A DNA stretch of 8,212 bases from Deinococcus sp. (GTDB taxonomy: Bacteria; Deinococcota; Deinococci; Deinococcales; Deinococcaceae), in NCBI GenBank assembly GCA_025351205.1, contig JANXWI010000415.1:1-8212 (forward strand), given 5' to 3'. Below the pieces are notes generated by a model. The model saw nothing but the letters and a program-made list of their open reading frames with translations. It was not told where the DNA came from and made no database searches. Shown piece by piece: positions 5,515-8,212 of this stretch. The number at the start of each line of letters is the position of its first letter. Within the stretch, counting starts at the first letter, position 1. Made by a program: the position numbers and the translations under genes.

Positions 5515-6791
5515 TGCTGGGAAGCGTCGTTGATTACCTTTCTGCCTTTGAGGAAAAGGACTACCAGACATCATTGGGTATCCTGACAAAACGCATCAAA
5601 CCCGACCCAAGAGCCTCTGCTGAACTGCTGCTCTACTTGATTGAGAATCCTGAGAAGACAAGCAGTAATGCTGGACTTGTAGAGTTCGTTGGCGAAAGCG
5701 ATCTAGAAAACATTTTTCAGAATTCTCTACCTGCTCTGGGAATGAGCCGTAAAGAGGCGGAAGAATCAGGGCTGATGATTGCTTATATCACTCTGGAAGA
5801 CCTTTCTCAGAGAGCGCCCAGTCTGTTTTACCCCCACCTTGAGACATTATGGCAAAAAAGCAAAGAAGATCTCGAGGAGGCTTGGCAAGACTGTGGAACA
5901 ATCCATCATGCTCAATTGGTGAATTTTTTAGAGAACCTTCCCTCTCCAGAAGGTCAGGAAGAAAAATTTCAAGTATACGCAAATAGAAACCGTGCGTTAA
6001 GGCGTCTTGAAATGAGTAACTGCACACAAGGCTTTGAGCTGGCAAAAAAGTTTGGTGCGCCTCAGGAAACGGTTTTAAGTGTCATTGACGACCAATGGGT
6101 TTCTGTCCCTAACATTGAAAACATCTATCTCTTGGAAAATGCCGGAGTGGAATGGCGTGCAGGGCAATGGCATCAGCTCTACACAGCCGCCTCTTATCAT
6201 TTCCGGTTTCCTGAAGAGGCCTTCAGAACACGTGACGATTTTGAGTCGAGGTTTGAGAATCCGTCATGGCGGCTTCCTGGGAATTCGGGCGAGATTCGCT
6301 TCGGTGGTGAGGGTGTAGCAGGTTGTACGATTTGCGGAAAGGAATCACATCACCTCTTTACTCTCGATGTAGCCCCGCCCGGAATACCTATTTCCACTCC
6401 AGTCATATTTGAAACCTGCCTACACTGTATGGTCAGCAATCGCCCGATGTATGCCAGACACGACGCGGCAGGAAAACCGGATATCTGGCCTTCATACCAG
6501 ATGTTCGAACGTGATTATGAGCCTGAGCCGTTACCGGAAATGAACGTTATTCTCGCGCCCACGCCAACAAGGTTTTTTAGGCAACATGACGGCTACGAAC
6601 AGAATGAATCTCGCATTGGTGGCGTTCCAGACTGGGTTCAAGGGCCAGAGTACGAGCAGTGTCCAGTATGCGGCAAGAGAATGCAATTCCTGAGCCAGAT
6701 ACATAACGGGCTATTCTATATCAATACTGCGATTTACGTTTTTTGGTGCAATTCCTGCCGAATGAGTGCCGTGTTAAATACTTATACTTAA
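5514..6791 (+). CDS. Zinc-binding protein with DUF1963-like C-terminal part
   Basis: This predicted soluble protein has 425 residues. The N-terminal 240 residues are mostly helical and Glu-rich and match no family I recognise. Two four-cysteine sites follow. The first is C271-TI-C274 with C302-LH-C305, and the second is C383-PV-C386 with C412-NS-C415. The second sits in a pattern typical of DUF1963 proteins: RIGGVPDWVQ at 367-376, then CPxCGKxMQFLSQI and YVFWC. The domain call is tentative. ATG 5514 was chosen over an in-frame ATG at 5433 because the latter lies wholly inside the AAA+ gene, while 5514 has GGAGG seven bases upstream and overlaps the AAA+ stop. GC content and codon use are far lower than the neighbours, indicating transfer. 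Its stop overlaps that of the opposing RHH gene. Possible roles are an accessory effector, an adaptor or an immunity-type protein; none is shown. Confidence 0.82.
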   Translation: MLGSVVDYLSAFEEKDYQTSLGILTKRIKPDPRASAELLLYLIENPEKTSSNAGLVEFVGESDLENIFQNSLPALGMSRKEAEESGLMIAYITLEDLSQRAPSLFYPHLETLWQKSKEDLEEAWQDCGTIHHAQLVNFLENLPSPEGQEEKFQVYANRNRALRRLEMSNCTQGFELAKKFGAPQETVLSVIDDQWVSVPNIENIYLLENAGVEWRAGQWHQLYTAASYHFRFPEEAFRTRDDFESRFENPSWRLPGNSGEIRFGGEGVAGCTICGKESHHLFTLDVAPPGIPISTPVIFETCLHCMVSNRPMYARHDAAGKPDIWPSYQMFERDYEPEPLPEMNVILAPTPTRFFRQHDGYEQNESRIGGVPDWVQGPEYEQCPVCGKRMQFLSQIHNGLFYINTAIYVFWCNSCRMSAVLNTYT

Positions 6792-6964
6792 AGCTCGCCG
6801 TTTGATTTGCTTCTGCGAGATTGAAGTTCACCTTCCACATATTCGCTGTATCTTTTTACCGCTTCGTTAAGCAGTTCGCTCACCGTTATGCCCATATTTT
6901 CGGCTCGTGCCTCGGCCTCGGCAAAAAGCTCATCATCAATGTCTATCTCTACCGTGATCGCCAT
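6788..6964 (-). CDS. Ribbon-helix-helix protein, antitoxin/repressor-like
   Basis: This 58-residue protein starts MAITVEIDIDDELFAEAEA. An N-terminal strand (TVEIDI) is followed by helix 1 (DELFAEAEARAENMG) and helix 2 (TVSELLNEAVKRYSEYVE), then a charged tail. This is the order of ribbon-helix-helix (CopG/VapB-like) DNA-binding proteins, which act as dimers and usually repress their own promoter. The frame is open upstream to 7210 on the minus strand, but that part is antisense to the DUF5682 gene, so the ATG at 6964 is taken. Its ribosome site is weak (AAGGG about 12 bases upstream). No toxin gene follows it: the downstream neighbour is convergent, and the two stops share TTAA (6788-6791). 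It may be an orphan antitoxin, a local repressor, or a remnant of a lost toxin pair. Its low GC groups it with the insert. Confidence 0.68.
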   Translation of the reverse strand: MAITVEIDIDDELFAEAEARAENMGITVSELLNEAVKRYSEYVEGELQSRRSKSNGEL

Positions 6965-6966
6965 AC

Positions 6967-6972
6967 AGGGAG
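6967..6972 (+). promoter_or_regulatory. AGGGAG ribosome site deciding the TTG start
   Basis: AGGGAG lies nine bases before TTG 6982. The frame is closed upstream by a TGA at 6955-6957, and no ATG or GTG occurs between that stop and the conserved YPIRHHGPGS motif, so this site and the TTG define the start of the DUF5682 gene. Confidence 0.65.
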
Positions 6973-6981
6973 CGTACCCTT

Positions 6982-8212
6982 TTGGACAGCCAGAGTCTCT
7001 ACACCGTCTACCCCATCCGGCATCATGGCCCCGGCTCGGCGCGCAGCCTGGAGCGGGCGCTGGCTGCCAACCCGCCAGAGCTGCTGCTGATCGAAGGCCC
7101 GGCAGACGCCACCGACCTGCTGCCTTTCCTCGGCAGCCCGGACATGCAGCCCCCGGTGGCCCTGATGGCGCATGTGGTCGGCAGCCCGGAGCGGGCGGTC
7201 TTCTACCCAATGGCTGCCTTCAGCCCGGAGTACGTGGCCCTGCGCTGGGCGCTGGAACGCGGCATTCCCGCCCGCTTCATGGACCTGCCCGCCAGTGTCA
7301 CGCTGGCCGAAGTCGCAGACCCGGAGGCGGTAACCCTGGAACCAGACCAGCCTGAGCCGGAAGCGCCACCGGACGCAGCATTGCGCTCCGACCCGCTCTC
7401 GGCGCTGGCGCAGGCGGCGGGCTACACCGACTTCGAGCGCTGGTGGGACACGCTCGTCGAGGCCAGAGGAGAGAGCCAGTCCGACGATCAGAATGCCGAC
7501 GCCGAGGTGTTCGGGGCGGTGTCGGAAGTGATGGAGGCGGTGCGGGAAGACACTGAGACGAATGACCGGGACGTGCGGCGCGAGGCCCAGATGCGCGTCT
7601 GTATCCGGGACGCGCTCAAGACTGGTCAAAGAGTGGCGGTGGTCTGCGGTGCCTGGCACGCCCCGGCACTGACGCTGGCGGTGCTGGAACGCGAAAAGAA
7701 GGCCGACCCGCCGCGCCTGAAGGGGCTGCCGAAGGTCAAGACCGCCCTGACCTGGGTGCCCTGGACGCACGGACGCCTCACCATGCAGTCGGGCTACGGC
7801 GCGGGCGTGCAGTCGCCCGGCTGGTACGCGCACCTCTTCAGTCAGAAACACAGTGCGGGCAAACCGAACATCAGCGCCGAATGGCTGACCCGCAGCGCCC
7901 GGATGCTGCGCGAGCACAAGCTCGACGCGTCGAGTGCCCAGGTGATCGACGCCGTGCGGCTGGGCGAGGCGCTGGCCGCCATACGTGGGCTGGGGCTGCC
8001 GGGTCTGCCCGAGATGAATGACGCCACGCAGGCGGTGTTTGGCTGGGACTCGGGGTTACCACTGCGTCTCTTGCACGAGCGGCTGGTGGTGGGCGAGACG
8101 CTGGGCAGCGTGCCGGAAGGCGTGCCCAGCGTGCCGCTGGCTCAAGATTTAGCGGCCACCCAGAAGCGCCTGCGGCTGAAACCCGAGGCCACCAGCCGCG
8201 AGCTGACCCTCG
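6982..8212 (+). CDS. DUF5682 family protein (YehM-like), 5' part
   Basis: The frame is open from TTG 6982 to the window end, giving about 410 residues of an incomplete protein. The N-terminus has VYPIRHHGPGSARSL at 9-23, with H14, H15 and G16, and then LLLIEGPAD at 34-42, the hallmarks of DUF5682. A second conserved-looking motif, GAWH at 223-226 after a hydrophobic strand (VAVVC), resembles the G-x-x-H of TraB/GumN/TIKI and EreA-like proteins. I infer a metal- or His-dependent hydrolase-like fold, not proven. Residues 115-130 (Pro/Glu-rich) look like a linker. The TTG start is forced by the stop at 6955-6957 and supported by AGGGAG. In related clusters this gene follows the MoxR gene directly; here 1.47 kb of lower-GC DNA intervenes. 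The rest of the gene, and probably a VWA gene, lie downstream. Confidence 0.86.
   Translation, partial: MDSQSLYTVYPIRHHGPGSARSLERALAANPPELLLIEGPADATDLLPFLGSPDMQPPVALMAHVVGSPERAVFYPMAAFSPEYVALRWALERGIPARFMDLPASVTLAEVADPEAVTLEPDQPEPEAPPDAALRSDPLSALAQAAGYTDFERWWDTLVEARGESQSDDQNADAEVFGAVSEVMEAVREDTETNDRDVRREAQMRVCIRDALKTGQRVAVVCGAWHAPALTLAVLEREKKADPPRLKGLPKVKTALTWVPWTHGRLTMQSGYGAGVQSPGWYAHLFSQKHSAGKPNISAEWLTRSARMLREHKLDASSAQVIDAVRLGEALAAIRGLGLPGLPEMNDATQAVFGWDSGLPLRLLHERLVVGETLGSVPEGVPSVPLAQDLAATQKRLRLKPEATSRELTL

Larger units (their letters stand above)
5514..6964. other. Low-GC accessory insert between the AAA+ and DUF5682 genes
   Basis: Counting single sequence lines by hand gives 28 of 60 G/C at 5641-5700 and 31 of 60 at 6121-6180, against 47 of 60 at 2101-2160. 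Runs of A and T are common here and rare elsewhere. The composition changes at the AAA+ stop codon and reverts close to the start of the DUF5682 gene. The insert holds two convergent genes. No inverted terminal repeats, target duplication, integrase or transposase are visible, so the mechanism of acquisition is unknown. It looks like a cargo slot in the operon. Confidence 0.65.

Noticed and set aside
4576..5589. 337-codon open frame on the minus strand
   Set aside because: It is antisense to the well-supported AAA+ gene; the product is His/Gln/Arg-rich with no recognisable domain, as expected for a shadow of GC-rich coding DNA.
6044..6050. A second in-phase A-AAA-AAG in the low-GC gene
   Set aside because: Runs of A are common in this AT-richer gene, and the -1 frame ends after about a dozen codons, so it is probably chance.
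5501..6972. GGGAG at both edges of the low-GC insert as a target-site duplication
   Set aside because: It is five bases long and also the core of a Shine-Dalgarno site at each edge, so it is expected for functional reasons and is not evidence of transposition.
6965..7917. Minus-strand open frames, including an N-terminal extension of the RHH protein to 7210
   Set aside because: They are antisense to the DUF5682 gene, whose motifs and codon use are convincing. The RHH fold begins right at the ATG at 6964.
1..8212. CRISPR arrays, tRNA or rRNA genes, insertion sequences, rho-independent terminators
   Set aside because: I looked for regular repeats, cloverleaf-like segments, transposase motifs and GC hairpins followed by T runs, and saw none. 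The gene-free parts are only the leader at 82-226 and 17 bases at 6965-6981.

Overview
The window is GC-rich bacterial DNA with densely packed genes, strong Shine-Dalgarno sites, GTG/TTG starts and ATGA/GTGA gene overlaps. The base composition and gene families fit a Deinococcus-like organism best. That is an inference from style and family content; a GC-rich actinobacterium is the main alternative.

Layout: (1) Bases 1-81 are probably the 3' end of an upstream gene. (2) Bases 82 to about 226 are the leader of a new operon. It holds a heptamer in three copies, a 12-bp repeat and a GGAGG ribosome site with no ATG/GTG/TTG at the expected distance. (3) From there to base 5514 five plus-strand genes are chained, each pair overlapping by 4 bases: a SWIM zinc-finger protein, a DUF5691-type helical-repeat protein, a small protein resembling DUF7079, a two-helix membrane protein with a PH/YcxB-like tail, and a MoxR/YehL-type AAA+ ATPase. 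(4) Bases 5514-6964 are clearly lower in GC and look like inserted accessory DNA. They hold a 425-residue protein with two CxxC...CxxC zinc sites (C-terminal part DUF1963-like) on the plus strand and a 58-residue ribbon-helix-helix protein on the minus strand; the two stop codons share the bases TTAA. (5) From 6982 to the window end runs the 5' part of a DUF5682 gene with a TTG start.

SWIM, MoxR-type ATPase and DUF5682 proteins, usually with a VWA protein, recur together in bacteria; the E. coli yehL/yehM/yehP/yehQ cluster is the best-known relative. Their biochemical job is not established. By analogy with other MoxR-VWA pairs, the ATPase is expected to remodel a client protein or complex, with SWIM, DUF5691 and DUF5682 proteins as recognition, scaffold or effector parts. 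The VWA partner is probably just beyond base 8212. The unusual points are the foreign-looking two-gene cargo placed exactly between the ATPase and DUF5682 genes, its translational coupling to the ATPase, the antisense RHH gene, and a correctly phased slippery site in the DUF5691 gene.
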